From the NCBI RefSeq assembly GCF_019343495.1, contig NZ_CP072549.1, forward strand, positions 1,922,001-1,986,000: DNA of 64,000 bases, in the 5' to 3' direction. Below the pieces are notes generated by a model. The model did not search any database. It was not told where the DNA came from and worked only from the letters and a program-made list of their open reading frames with translations. How positions within the stretch are numbered: the stretch's first letter is position 1; every line of letters starts with the position of its first letter. The position numbers and the translations under genes are program-made. Shown here one piece after another: positions 36,994-48,427 of the stretch. Source of the stretch: Acinetobacter lwoffii (lineage in GTDB: Bacteria; Pseudomonadota; Gammaproteobacteria; Pseudomonadales; Moraxellaceae).

Positions 36994-38559
36994 ATGGCAC
37001 AACAATCCAGTTATTCTGCACTCAATCAATATCATCTTGGTATCTGGTATAGCGCCTATCGCCTGCTAATCAGCACCGGCCTGCTGCTGATTTTTCTGCT
37101 AACCTACCCTGAACTCACCACCGATTATCAATACCCGCAGCTGTATTATTATGCGCTGGGAATCGGGGTTGCGATCAATACCGTACAGCTGTTTGCGCTG
37201 AAATGGATCAGACGACTGATCCAGCCGCAGCTGGTCATGATTTTCTTTAGCGATGTCTGCATTTTAAGTTTGCTGACTTTGGCGAGCGACGGTCCTAATC
37301 TGCAAATCGGGCTGCTGTTTGTGATTACCATCTTTTCTGCATCTTTATTATTAGATGCAAAAAAGGCCTTAGTCGTCACGCTGGTTGCTGTTATCAGCGT
37401 AATTTATCAGCATTTTATCGGCAGTATTTTTGCATTTTCATCACTCAGCAATATCAGTAATAGCGCCTTGCTGGCCTTTTTATTTTTTGTGGTCTATGGC
37501 ACTGGGCAGATCGCCATACGCCGTTTTCAGATTCTGGAAAATCTAAATTTTTCTCAATCGCTGGAACTGCATCGCTTACAGAATATTAACCGCTATATTC
37601 TGGAACAGATTGAAACCGGTTATCTGGTTCTGGATGAAAACTACCATGTGGTACTCAGTAATCCCGCCGCCTGTACTCTTCTTGGAATTGAGTCAAAATA
37701 CGGCCATGAGAAATTCACCTTATCTCAGTCACAGCCAGATTTATTTGAACTGATCCATTTTGAAACACTGGAAAATGGTGAGCGCTTTCAATTTGAATCC
37801 CAGCAAAGTCGCTATAATATTCATGTGCAGGTACAAAAACTGATTGTGCCGCATCAGACTCTAATGCTACTGGTGTTACAGGATGCCAAAAAACTGAATC
37901 AGCAGGTGCAGCAACTTAAACTTGCTGCACTGGGTCAGCTATCAGCCAGTATTGCGCATGAAATTCGTAATCCCTTGGCGGCCATTGTACAGGCCAATGA
38001 TTTGTATCTGGACTCAGAAACTGAACAGCAACAGCTACTCCAGCAGATGATTGGTCGACAGGCGACCCGGATTGACCGGATTATTCAGGACACGCTGAAT
38101 ATGGTCAAAAATAAAGAAACCCATCCGGTGCCGATTCATCTCAATGAATTTATCCCGTTATTTATCCAGGAAGATCTGGCCGATATTCGCGATCAGATTC
38201 AATTTAATATTGATATCCCGCTGGTGATTCAGTTTGATGAAGCACAGTTCCGGCAAATCCTGATTAATCTGATTCGTAATGCGATTCGTCACAATTCAGC
38301 CGATGCAGCCTATATTCAGCTGAATGTGCATCCCTATGAACATCGGGTCTGGATTGATGTACGGGATTTTGGCTCTGGCGTAGCCGTACATGATCAAGCT
38401 CTATTGTTCAAACCCTTTTTTAGCACATCGATTAGTGGTACCGGATTAGGATTGTATTTATCACATAGTTTTTGCGAAGCAAATCAGGCACAATTAAACT
38501 ATATACAACAAGAACAGGGCGCATGCTTTCGCATCAGCTGTCAACGTATTACGCTTTAA
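36994..38559 (+). CDS. pilS: Sensor histidine kinase PilS
   Basis: 521 residues. Six hydrophobic helices fill about 20-175, followed by a PAS domain (about 200-300), the dimerisation helix with the phospho-acceptor in SIAHEIRNPLAAIVQ (H322), and an HATPase domain (NLIRNAIRHN, DFGSGV, SGTGLGLYLSH). PilS senses pilin level in the membrane and phosphorylates PilR. Start choice is between ATG 36994 and GTG 36988; neither has a strong ribosome-binding site. It overlaps nothing; pilR begins 14 bp later. Confidence 0.93.
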   Translation: MAQQSSYSALNQYHLGIWYSAYRLLISTGLLLIFLLTYPELTTDYQYPQLYYYALGIGVAINTVQLFALKWIRRLIQPQLVMIFFSDVCILSLLTLASDGPNLQIGLLFVITIFSASLLLDAKKALVVTLVAVISVIYQHFIGSIFAFSSLSNISNSALLAFLFFVVYGTGQIAIRRFQILENLNFSQSLELHRLQNINRYILEQIETGYLVLDENYHVVLSNPAACTLLGIESKYGHEKFTLSQSQPDLFELIHFETLENGERFQFESQQSRYNIHVQVQKLIVPHQTLMLLVLQDAKKLNQQVQQLKLAALGQLSASIAHEIRNPLAAIVQANDLYLDSETEQQQLLQQMIGRQATRIDRIIQDTLNMVKNKETHPVPIHLNEFIPLFIQEDLADIRDQIQFNIDIPLVIQFDEAQFRQILINLIRNAIRHNSADAAYIQLNVHPYEHRVWIDVRDFGSGVAVHDQALLFKPFFSTSISGTGLGLYLSHSFCEANQAQLNYIQQEQGACFRISCQRITL

Positions 38560-38573
38560 AGGGGTCAAGGAAG

Positions 38574-40001
38574 ATGAATGGGGAACAACAACCACTGGTG
38601 CTCTTGGTGGATGATGAGGAAGATTTATGTACCCTCATGCAAATGTCATTGCTGCGCATGGGAATTCGCACGCACATTGCCCATCGTCTGGAAGACGCTA
38701 AAAAATGGCTTGCCAATCATCAGTATGATGCCTGTCTGACCGACCTGAATCTGCCCGATGGCAATGGTTTGGAGTTACTGGATTGGATTGGCAATCTTTA
38801 CCCGGCACTTCCGGTCGCGGTTCTGACCGCCTATGGCAATATGGAAATCGCCATTGCTGCGCTCAAAGCAGGGGCTTTTGACTTTGTCAGCAAACCGATT
38901 AATCAAAAACACCTGGAGCAGCTCTTACAAAAAGCGCTGAATAAACCGGTGGATTATTCGCATAATAATCCGAACGATGCACTCGAACATAAAATGCTGA
39001 TTGGACAATCCATGCCAATTCAGCAATTACGCATTACCTTACAAAAAATTGCCCGCTCACAAGCACCGGTTTTTATCACTGGCGAATCAGGCACAGGCAA
39101 GGAAGTCGTGGCCAATCTGGTACATCGCCTGAGTAACCGCAACGAAGGTCCTTTTATTGCGATTAACTGCGGCGCCATTCCGACTGAGTTGATGGAAAGT
39201 GAACTGTTTGGGCATAAGAAAGGCAGCTTTACCGGTGCTGCTCAGGACAAACAGGGCTTGATTCAATCTGCACATGGGGGCAGCCTATTTCTGGATGAAA
39301 TTGCAGAATTACCGCTTGCCATGCAGGTCAAACTGTTACGTGCCGTACAAGAAAAACGTATTCGTCCACTCGGTTCAGATACCGAAATTGATGTGGATTT
39401 CCGTGTAATCAGTGCCACCCATCAGGATCTGGACGCCTTGGTGCAACAAGGCAAATTCCGTCAGGATTTATATTTCCGTATTCATGTGATGGATCTGACT
39501 TTACCGCCGCTGCGTGAACGAGGCCAGGATATTCTGTTATTGGCCGAACACTTTATTCAGAAGATTTGCCAGGAATGGGGCATTCCCAATAAAAAACTGA
39601 CCGAACGCAGCAAAGAGTTCTTATTGGGACAATATTACCCAGGTAATGTACGTGAATTGCGTAATATTATGGAACGCGCGATTACTTTAAGTGATGAAGA
39701 GCGGATTGATCTTCAGCATTTGCAGAGCGCACCGCTACGTCAGGCGCTAAACAGCCCTCAGGAGATGAATCCACTCACGAGCGAGATCATTGCGACCGAA
39801 ACCCTGATGATTGCACCTAAAAAGCTACCTGAAGAGGGTCTAGAGCTGTATTTGGAAAAGGTCGAAAAAGAGATTTTACTGAATGCGCTGAATCTGACCC
39901 ACTGGAACCGGACACTGGCCGCCAAAAAACTCGGCATGTCGTTCCGTTCCCTGCGCTATCGCTTGAAAAAGTTCGGACTGGATACTGAAGAAGACGAATA
40001 A
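38574..40001 (+). CDS. pilR: Sigma-54-dependent response regulator PilR
   Basis: 475 residues from ATG 38574 (AAGGAAG site); a frame extending upstream overlaps pilS and is rejected. Receiver domain with D57 (CLTDLNLPDG) and K108; AAA+ domain with Walker A GESGTGKE (170-177), sigma-54 contact loop GSFTGA (217-222, Ser for the usual Ala) and GSLFLDEIAELP; C-terminal Fis-type HTH (WNRTLAAKKLGMSFRSLRYRLKKFGL). It activates pilA from a sigma-54 promoter. It ends exactly one base before the stop of the convergent ctpA. Confidence 0.95.
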   Translation: MNGEQQPLVLLVDDEEDLCTLMQMSLLRMGIRTHIAHRLEDAKKWLANHQYDACLTDLNLPDGNGLELLDWIGNLYPALPVAVLTAYGNMEIAIAALKAGAFDFVSKPINQKHLEQLLQKALNKPVDYSHNNPNDALEHKMLIGQSMPIQQLRITLQKIARSQAPVFITGESGTGKEVVANLVHRLSNRNEGPFIAINCGAIPTELMESELFGHKKGSFTGAAQDKQGLIQSAHGGSLFLDEIAELPLAMQVKLLRAVQEKRIRPLGSDTEIDVDFRVISATHQDLDALVQQGKFRQDLYFRIHVMDLTLPPLRERGQDILLLAEHFIQKICQEWGIPNKKLTERSKEFLLGQYYPGNVRELRNIMERAITLSDEERIDLQHLQSAPLRQALNSPQEMNPLTSEIIATETLMIAPKKLPEEGLELYLEKVEKEILLNALNLTHWNRTLAAKKLGMSFRSLRYRLKKFGLDTEEDE

Positions 40002-41174
40002 TTATTTTTGCAGGAGCAGCAAGTCTGTAACATGTTCCAGATAGCTCTCCTCACGCATTTCCTGCTTAAACGGATAGTTGAAATGCGGCTGCACGCCCCG
40101 CCCTTCAATCATCTGGCCACTCGGGCTAAAGTATTGTGATACGGTAATCTGTAAGGCTGAACCATTACTTAAAGGAAAGAGTTTCTGTACTACGCCTTTG
40201 CCATAGCTTTTTTCGCCTACGACCCAGGCACGGTTATGCTCTTTTAAGGCTGCAGTAAACACTTCTGCTGCAGAAGCCGAGCGGTTGTTAATCAGCACCC
40301 CAACTTTCAAATTCTGGAACTCAAAACTCGGCAAGGCCTGAAATTGCTGGTTGCCTTCAGTACGGCTTTTGGTCGAGACAATCACGCCCTGATTCAAAAA
40401 TAAATCGGCAGATTCAACTGCGGCCGAGAGTAAGCCACCGGGATTATTGCGTAAATCAAATAGCACGGCTTTTAAGCGTTTATCCGAGTAACTTTCGATT
40501 AGACGTTTGATTTTATTGGCAGTATCTTGCTGAAAAACTTTAACCTGTAAAACCAGAACCTGATTATTGTGCAAGCTCGATTTAATTTCAGTATCCAGTT
40601 TGGTATTGCGGACCAGACGAACGACCGGACTTTGTGGGGAAAGCTGGATCGTGAGCGTAGAACCAACTGCTCCGCTCAATAACTGTCGGACTTGTTCCTG
40701 ATTCAGGCTACTTAAGACCTGATCATCAATTTTATAAACTGTGACGCCATTCCGCAGTCCCTGCTTGGCTGAATCTGCATCGGCACTCAGGCCCTGAACC
40801 ACCCATTGCTTCAACCGCGGGTCAAATTGCAGATCGAAATCAATGCTGGCCAAATCCCCTTCGGTATATTCACGCAGCTGTTTATAATCTTCAGGCGACA
40901 AATAGCGGGAATAGCGGTCTAAGCCACTGACTAGACCTTGAATGGCCTGTTGAAATAAGGCATCGTCATTTTTATCTTGAATATAATTGTCTTTCACGAT
41001 GCCATAAATTTGTACGAATTCCTGAATGGATGCCACAGGAATTTCAGAATAGACCTGCCCATCCATTTCCATATCATCGAATGTCGGCTCATTTGAACCC
41101 GCACCCCAGGCTGAATGACTCAAACACATCAGTAAGCATGGTATTACAACAGACTTCCAGCGTGTTCTTGCCAT
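40002..41174 (-). CDS. ctpA: S41 carboxy-terminal processing protease CtpA
   Basis: 390 residues with a signal peptide (cleavage after SAWG/A). A PDZ-like domain (about 100-185) precedes the S41 core with the catalytic serine in NRSASAAEVF (S301) and lysine in GEKSYGKGVVQ (K326). The substrate-binding LRNNPGGLL is conserved. It trims C-terminal tails of periplasmic proteins, probably including cell-wall hydrolases. At 390 residues it is the short CtpA form. It leaves a 30-bp gap after gpmI and is convergent, without a spacer, with pilR, so no terminator separates them. Confidence 0.93.
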   Translation of the reverse strand: MARTRWKSVVIPCLLMCLSHSAWGAGSNEPTFDDMEMDGQVYSEIPVASIQEFVQIYGIVKDNYIQDKNDDALFQQAIQGLVSGLDRYSRYLSPEDYKQLREYTEGDLASIDFDLQFDPRLKQWVVQGLSADADSAKQGLRNGVTVYKIDDQVLSSLNQEQVRQLLSGAVGSTLTIQLSPQSPVVRLVRNTKLDTEIKSSLHNNQVLVLQVKVFQQDTANKIKRLIESYSDKRLKAVLFDLRNNPGGLLSAAVESADLFLNQGVIVSTKSRTEGNQQFQALPSFEFQNLKVGVLINNRSASAAEVFTAALKEHNRAWVVGEKSYGKGVVQKLFPLSNGSALQITVSQYFSPSGQMIEGRGVQPHFNYPFKQEMREESYLEHVTDLLLLQK

Positions 41175-41204
41175 TCTTTGACCTTTTTAGAATTTTATCG
41201 AAAA

Positions 41205-42752
41205 TTATGCATCAAGCTGAATCAGGTTACGACCTTGCATTTCAGCAGGTACCGGAATTTGCATTAGACTTAATAAAGTCGGTGCGACATCTGCCAGTAC
41301 ACCGCCTTCTGCGATCGTGGCCTGAGTTGGACCGACATAAATAAATGGAACCAGTTCAGTGGTATGTTGGGTATGTACCTGACCACTGTGATAGTCCTGC
41401 ATCTGCTCTACGTTACCATGATCGGCAGTCACAATCATATGACCTTTTTGCGCCATCACGGCTTCATAAACCCGACCCAAACAGGTATCGACCGCTTCAA
41501 CAGCTTTCACCGCAGCATCGAATACGCCCGTATGACCGACCATATCACCATTGGCAAAGTTCACGACCAGCAGGTCAAATTCACCTGAATTGATCGCAGC
41601 CACCAGCTCATCAGTCACCTCATAGGCACTCATTTCCGGTTTAAGGTCATAAGTGGCCACGTTTGGCGATGGAATCAGGATACGTTTCTCACCCGGATAT
41701 TCATCTTCACGACCGCCACTGAAGAAGAAGGTCACATGTGCATATTTTTCCGTTTCCGCGATACGCAGCTGGGTTTTACCCAAGTTAGACAGGTATTCGC
41801 CAATCGAGTTTTTCAACGCTTCTGGCATATATGCCACAGGTGCATCAATGGTCGCTTGATAACGCGTCAGCATGACAAACTTCGCCAGATTTGGCACCAC
41901 TTTACGTTCAAAACCGGCAAAGTCTTTTTCCACAAATGCGCGGGTCAATTCACGGGCACGGTCAGCGCGGAAGTTCATGAACACCACGCTGTCGCCATCC
42001 TGAATTTTTGCCAGCTCGCCAATACGAATGGCTTTGACAAACTCATCCGACTCATCGGCTGCGTAAGCCTGTTCCAGACCTTCAACTGCAGTGGCAACCG
42101 TACGAACCGCTTCGCCTTCAGTCAACAAGCGATAGGCCTGTTCAACACGATCCCAACGGTTGTCACGGTCCATGGCAAAATAACGGCCAATCATAGTCGC
42201 AATACGACCTTGACCTGGATATTGTGCGAATAAGGCATCAAGCTTTTCTAAAGATGGCTGTGCGCTTTTAGGGGGTGTATCACGGCCATCTAAAAATGCA
42301 TGTAAATAGACTTTTGCACCACGTTTCAGGGCCAGTTCAGCCATCGCCACGATATGATCTTCATGTGAGTGCACACCGCCTTCAGACAAAAGGCCAAGCA
42401 AATGTACTGCCCCACCTGTAGCTTTAGCTTTCTCCACCGCATCGACCAGCACTTCATGTTCAAAGAAGTCGCCAGTACGAATGTCTTTGGTAATTCGGGT
42501 AAAGTCCTGATACAGCACACGACCTGCACCGAGGTTCATATGTCCGACTTCAGAGTTACCCATCTGACCATCTGGCAGGCCAACATCTTCACCTGAACCC
42601 GAGATCAAACCATGCGGATGCTTGTCCTGTATCGCAGTTAAATTTGGTCGTTTAGCTGCTAAAAACGCATTGTCTTCGACCGCTTCGCGATGACCCACAC
42701 CATCCATAATCACCAAAACGTGAGGGATTTTGCCAGCAGTTGCATCCGTCAT
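41205..42752 (-). CDS. gpmI: 2,3-bisphosphoglycerate-independent phosphoglycerate mutase
   Basis: 515 residues, full length. An alkaline-phosphatase-superfamily enzyme with two Mn2+ ions; the phospho-serine is S67 in [17 protein letters not shown]. Metal motifs include [10 protein letters not shown] at the N-terminus, DGRDTPP, and DMVGHTG ... [10 protein letters not shown] near the C-terminus. It interconverts 3- and 2-phosphoglycerate in glycolysis and gluconeogenesis. gpmI-ctpA adjacency is conserved in several gammaproteobacteria. The gene lies downstream of lptFG behind a terminator. Confidence 0.96.
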   Translation of the reverse strand: MTDATAGKIPHVLVIMDGVGHREAVEDNAFLAAKRPNLTAIQDKHPHGLISGSGEDVGLPDGQMGNSEVGHMNLGAGRVLYQDFTRITKDIRTGDFFEHEVLVDAVEKAKATGGAVHLLGLLSEGGVHSHEDHIVAMAELALKRGAKVYLHAFLDGRDTPPKSAQPSLEKLDALFAQYPGQGRIATMIGRYFAMDRDNRWDRVEQAYRLLTEGEAVRTVATAVEGLEQAYAADESDEFVKAIRIGELAKIQDGDSVVFMNFRADRARELTRAFVEKDFAGFERKVVPNLAKFVMLTRYQATIDAPVAYMPEALKNSIGEYLSNLGKTQLRIAETEKYAHVTFFFSGGREDEYPGEKRILIPSPNVATYDLKPEMSAYEVTDELVAAINSGEFDLLVVNFANGDMVGHTGVFDAAVKAVEAVDTCLGRVYEAVMAQKGHMIVTADHGNVEQMQDYHSGQVHTQHTTELVPFIYVGPTQATIAEGGVLADVAPTLLSLMQIPVPAEMQGRNLIQLDA

Positions 42753-42802
42753 AATGAAATACTCTGTTCGTCTACGAATTAATCGCTCTATTTTAGCGAA
42801 GT

Positions 42803-42843
42803 TTATAAAAAGAGGCCATGACCCATATATGGTTTAAGCCTCT
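42803..42843 (-). terminator. Terminator of lptF-lptG
   Basis: On the minus strand AGAGGC and GCCTCT close a hairpin with an internal CCATATATGG, followed by TTTTTAT. It lies 34 bp past the lptG stop. Confidence 0.7.
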
Positions 42844-42876
42844 CATGATGATTGATTTGTTCTATTTTCCTGTGCC

Positions 42877-43947
42877 TTAGCGCGCCCGATGCAGCAAGTA
42901 TCCGCCGATGCCAAACATGATCAGAATCGGAATAAATACGAACCAGGCCGGAGACGGTGCGTAAATCAAGCTGGCATAGCCGAGGAAATCCTGCAGATAA
43001 AAGAAACCCAGTCCGGCAAATAAGGCAATCACCAGACGAAAACCCATGGATTGCTGACGCAACGGCCCGAAGATAAATGAACAGGCGATCACCACCAAGG
43101 CGATCAGAGCAAATGGAGAGCCAAGTTTTTGCCAGAAGGCCAACTGATAGGTTTTTGGTACCTGACTGTATTCATGCATATAGCTCATGAAACTGACCAG
43201 TTGACTCGGCGATAAATCTTCAGGATCAATGGTCACCATATGCACATATTTGGGCTGCAATGCCAGCGCTAAAGGTTGCTGTTGCTGCTTGACCAGCGTG
43301 GCATTGCCATTTTGTAAAATATCGAACTGCTCTGTGTTGTCCAGCGTCCAAGAACCATCTTTAACAAATTGGCCCTGATCTGCCTGCAAGGTACCGCGCA
43401 AACGATAGTTCTGGTCAAAGTCCAGCATCTGCACATTTTTCAACTGACCTTGCGAGTTGGCATAATCGATATAAATAAAGCGCTGCCCTTCCCGAGTCCA
43501 GTAACCACGAACTTCACCGAGCTGAGCGGCTTTACTAGCACTCTTGACGCTTTTGGCCTGTTCATTGGTATACGGAATGACCCACTCGCTCAGGGCAAAA
43601 GACAACACCACCAACAGCAGTGCTGAACGGATGACCCAGCCGACAATGCGCCATAAGCTCACACCAACCGAACGCATCACAATCAGCTCACTATTCGAGG
43701 CTAATGTACCAAGACCTAAAACTGCACCAATCAGTGCAGAAATCGGCAGGATTTCATATAAATAATTTGGTGCCCCCCAAAGCACATATTTCAAGGCATC
43801 CCAGGCACCATAACCATCTTTGAGCGAACCAAGCTCACCCAGATAAGTAAATAATACCTGTAAACCCGCCAATACCGCGGTTGCACCCAGCATCGCCAGC
43901 GCAGTGGTTTGGGTCACATGTTTTGCAACTATACGACGTGCCAACAT
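42877..43947 (-). CDS. lptG: LPS export permease LptG
   Basis: 356 residues. Six transmembrane helices in two groups of three surround a periplasmic beta-jellyroll (about 130-270). N-terminus MLARRIVAKHVTQTTALAMLGATAVL is typical. With LptF and the LptB ATPase it extracts lipopolysaccharide or lipooligosaccharide from the inner membrane. Starts 2 bp after the lptF stop, so it is cotranscribed. Homologues are essential in most species, but some Acinetobacter tolerate loss of LOS. Confidence 0.94.
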   Translation of the reverse strand: MLARRIVAKHVTQTTALAMLGATAVLAGLQVLFTYLGELGSLKDGYGAWDALKYVLWGAPNYLYEILPISALIGAVLGLGTLASNSELIVMRSVGVSLWRIVGWVIRSALLLVVLSFALSEWVIPYTNEQAKSVKSASKAAQLGEVRGYWTREGQRFIYIDYANSQGQLKNVQMLDFDQNYRLRGTLQADQGQFVKDGSWTLDNTEQFDILQNGNATLVKQQQQPLALALQPKYVHMVTIDPEDLSPSQLVSFMSYMHEYSQVPKTYQLAFWQKLGSPFALIALVVIACSFIFGPLRQQSMGFRLVIALFAGLGFFYLQDFLGYASLIYAPSPAWFVFIPILIMFGIGGYLLHRAR

Positions 43948-43949
43948 TG

Positions 43950-45050
43950 TTAAGACCTCACTCGCTGAATCTGTTTCTTGATTTTCGGGCCTAATTTCTG
44001 TTTACGCGAGAACAAGGCACCCGCAATTGCATAGGCAATCAGAATCAATGGATAGGCCCAAATGCCCATTTCTTCTTTACTGATCCGGGTCTTCACTGCC
44101 ATCAAGGCCACAATCAGACTGGCAAAAATCATGAGGGCAGGAAATAACTTGAGATATCGACCCTGTCGTGGACTCACTTCAGACAATGCCACAGCCAGAA
44201 TCAGGGCAATCAGAATCGCAAAAGGAACAAACACCCGCCAGCCCAACTCACTGGCCACCACAGGATCCTGACGGTTCTGCCACAATTGCGAGGTCGGTAA
44301 GGCCTCAACTTCAGTACTGGCAAATTGCGCTTCTTCATCGCTTTCTAAGCGCAGACGATAGCTTTCAAATTCAGCTTGAGTATATTGCGGTGTACCCGGA
44401 TAGATCTCATAACGGCGTCCATTAACCAGATCGACCACATTGGCAGCATCATTCGGTACTTCAATTCGGGTGGCTTCCTGCGCCAGAATCATCACATCCG
44501 GTTTGCCTTCTTTTTCCGCACGCTGATAAAAGAAAATATCTTTTAAATTTTTACGGTCTTCTGACAGGTCACCGGCATAAATGGTATAGGGCCCAGAGGA
44601 GATAAATTCTTTCGGTCTCACCAGGTCAAAGCCGGTACGTACCGCCTGACTGGTGGTCAGGGCTTCAAACTGGCGAATGCCCCACGGCGCAGCCCACAGC
44701 ATCAATCCGGCCTGAGCAATCAAAAACACCAGGGTCATCGGCACCAGTAGACGCGCCAATTGATGCCGACTGACGCCACTGCCATTCATCACGGCCATTT
44801 CATGGTCGACATATAAACGGCCAAACACCAGCATCAGTCCAATAAAGAAACCGAGCGGAAGAATCAGGGTCAAGAATTCAGGCAAACGGTAGCCAATAAT
44901 GCTAAATAAAATGCCTGCATCCAGACGGCCTTGCGCCGCGACACCAAAATACTTGATCAGTCGACCGCCCATCATGATCAAGGTCAATAAGGCAATCACC
45001 ACCAAGGATGTCGAGACAACTTGCTTGACCAGATAACGCCGAATAATCAA
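43950..45050 (-). CDS. lptF: LPS export permease LptF
   Basis: 366 residues with the same six-helix plus jellyroll plan. N-terminus MIIRRYLVKQVVSTSLVVIALLTLIMMGGRLIKYF and the conserved helix PLGFFIGLMLVFGRLY then HEMAVMNGSGVS identify LptF. Partners with LptG. The start is TTG (45050) with GGAAG 7 bp upstream; no better ATG exists near the expected N-terminus. pepA is divergent across a 156-bp gap. Confidence 0.94.
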   Translation of the reverse strand: MIIRRYLVKQVVSTSLVVIALLTLIMMGGRLIKYFGVAAQGRLDAGILFSIIGYRLPEFLTLILPLGFFIGLMLVFGRLYVDHEMAVMNGSGVSRHQLARLLVPMTLVFLIAQAGLMLWAAPWGIRQFEALTTSQAVRTGFDLVRPKEFISSGPYTIYAGDLSEDRKNLKDIFFYQRAEKEGKPDVMILAQEATRIEVPNDAANVVDLVNGRRYEIYPGTPQYTQAEFESYRLRLESDEEAQFASTEVEALPTSQLWQNRQDPVVASELGWRVFVPFAILIALILAVALSEVSPRQGRYLKLFPALMIFASLIVALMAVKTRISKEEMGIWAYPLILIAYAIAGALFSRKQKLGPKIKKQIQRVRS

Positions 45051-45197
45051 ATTAATTCTTCCAAAATAAGGTCCATAAAACGAGTGCTAGTTTACCCGAA
45101 TAGCAAAAATATAAAACCTAGGCCGCCCTGCCCATTGAAAATCTATTCGGATAAATGTTTCAATGACTGAATGATTTACCCATCTAGACAGGCGTGA

Positions 45198-47055
<1,858 letters not shown>

Positions 47056-47081
47056 CCGATATCATCCACAAGGAGAGGCAC

Positions 47082-47711
47082 GTGGCATTAAATGTAGGTC
47101 CCGATTTTAAACAGCGCTGGTTAAATGTGCCGGAAGCTGTGCGTCAGACCTTTATCGATGACCTCTCTCGGATCTGCGATATTTTAAAGCCAGAAACGTC
47201 TTTGGAAGAATGGCAGAGTCGTGACCAGCACTTGCAGCAGGAATCTGAACATAAGATCGAAGCCGCCTATGCGCAGCGCAAAGCCGAATTGATTGAAGAA
47301 GCCCGCATTCGCAAACAGCTTGCGCTTGAAAAAGCCTTGGCCGAGAAACGTGCCGAAGAACAGGCCTATCAAGAACAGCTACGTCTTGAAGAACAGCGTA
47401 AATTTAGCGAACAGAGTCAGGTGCTTGCTGAAATAAATACGCATCTAGAGACTGAAGTGCAGCACTATGTCGCACGTTATGCAAAAAATCCTGAGACGAC
47501 TTTTGATTTTGCCAGAGGTCGCCTCCAGATTGAAGACCAGAGCATTTTATCCGAATTAGAAAGTGTACGTTTACGTCTGGAACTTGAGGCAGAAACGGTG
47601 ATTGAACAGACTGTCCATGCACTGCGTGAAAAAATGCGTGCTGCGGCCAAAGAAGAAATCGAGTATATGCTGAAAAATTCTGAATTTTCTGATCAGCCAC
47701 GCAATATTTAA
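47082..47711 (+). CDS. Uncharacterised coiled-coil protein
   Basis: 209 residues from GTG 47082, behind AAGGAGAGG. The first 45 residues form a small domain (VPEAVRQTFIDDLSRICDIL). Residues about 50-130 are a charged Glu/Ala/Lys/Gln-rich helix of the coiled-coil type. The C-terminal 70 residues are again helical (SILSELESVRLRLELEAETVIEQTVHALREKMRAAAKEEIEYML). There is no signal peptide or membrane segment, so it is cytoplasmic. No family was recognised beyond general likeness to coiled-coil stators. It is the last gene after pepA-holC with a 26-bp gap, so it is probably cotranscribed. Confidence 0.75.
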   Translation: MALNVGPDFKQRWLNVPEAVRQTFIDDLSRICDILKPETSLEEWQSRDQHLQQESEHKIEAAYAQRKAELIEEARIRKQLALEKALAEKRAEEQAYQEQLRLEEQRKFSEQSQVLAEINTHLETEVQHYVARYAKNPETTFDFARGRLQIEDQSILSELESVRLRLELEAETVIEQTVHALREKMRAAAKEEIEYMLKNSEFSDQPRNI

Positions 47712-47727
47712 ATGAGCCTTTCACATT

Positions 47728-47755
47728 AAAAAAGCCCGAAAATTTGGGCTTTTTT
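47728..47755. terminator. Convergent terminator
   Basis: AAAGCCC and GGGCTTT pair around GAAAATTT between A6 and T6 runs. It is shared by the pepA operon (plus) and the dedA-family gene (minus). Confidence 0.9.
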
Positions 47756-47772
47756 GTCTTCTATGTCGCGTC

Positions 47773-48318
47773 TTAGAAAAAATCTGCCAGCATAAAGGCC
47801 GCATTTCCAAGCAGATAACCAATGCTTAACAAAGTGCCAATCCAGAGGATACCACCCGCAATATTATAAAAGCTGAATGTGGCAAAGCTCATATGCGCTG
47901 AGCCGGCGGCAAAAGGGCCAAATGAGCGGACAAAGGGAATAAAACGTGCAATTAAAATGGTTTTACCGCCATGTTTCATAAAATAGTGATTGGTTTTCAC
48001 CATATATTCCGGCTTGAAATAACGTGAATGTTGATTGAAATATTTTAAACCGAGAACTTTTCCGGTGTAATAATTCACGCTATAGCCCAACACCGAGGCA
48101 GTGAATAACAACAGCCCCATCGAATGCAGGGTCACCAGATCGCTGCTGGCGCACAAAGCTCCCACAGCCAGCAATAGACTGTCGCCGGGCAGAAAAAAGA
48201 AAAACACTGAACCGGTTTCTGCAAAAATCACCAGAAACAGGATTGCATAAATCCATACCCCGTATTGATCGAGCAATAGCGGCAATGACTGTTCCAAGTT
48301 AAGTAAAAAATCGAGCAT
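47773..48318 (-). CDS. DedA family membrane protein
   Basis: 181 residues from ATG 48318. A VTT/SNARE-associated domain with four to five hydrophobic segments: FAETGSVFFFFLPGDSLLLAVGAL, GYSVNYYTGKVLG, and the signature GGKTILIARFIPFVRSFGPFAAGSAHM with the membrane arginine. DedA proteins act in lipid-carrier recycling (undecaprenyl phosphate flipping) and in proton-gradient maintenance. Which DedA subgroup it belongs to is not settled. Monocistronic, with terminators on both sides. Confidence 0.9.
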   Translation of the reverse strand: MLDFLLNLEQSLPLLLDQYGVWIYAILFLVIFAETGSVFFFFLPGDSLLLAVGALCASSDLVTLHSMGLLLFTASVLGYSVNYYTGKVLGLKYFNQHSRYFKPEYMVKTNHYFMKHGGKTILIARFIPFVRSFGPFAAGSAHMSFATFSFYNIAGGILWIGTLLSIGYLLGNAAFMLADFF

Positions 48319-48371
48319 TCGACCCGTCCACCAAGGCAATATTTGCAAGTTAAACTGCTGATTATCCCGAA

Positions 48372-48408
48372 AAATAAAAAAACAGTCTAATTTTTCAATC
48401 AGACTGTT
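48372..48408 (-). terminator. Terminator of the rib operon
   Basis: On the minus strand AACAGTCTGATTGAAAAA and AGACTGTT form an 8-bp stem followed by seven T residues. It follows ribE. Confidence 0.85.
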
Positions 48409-48427
48409 CAGTAAATCAACATTTCTC

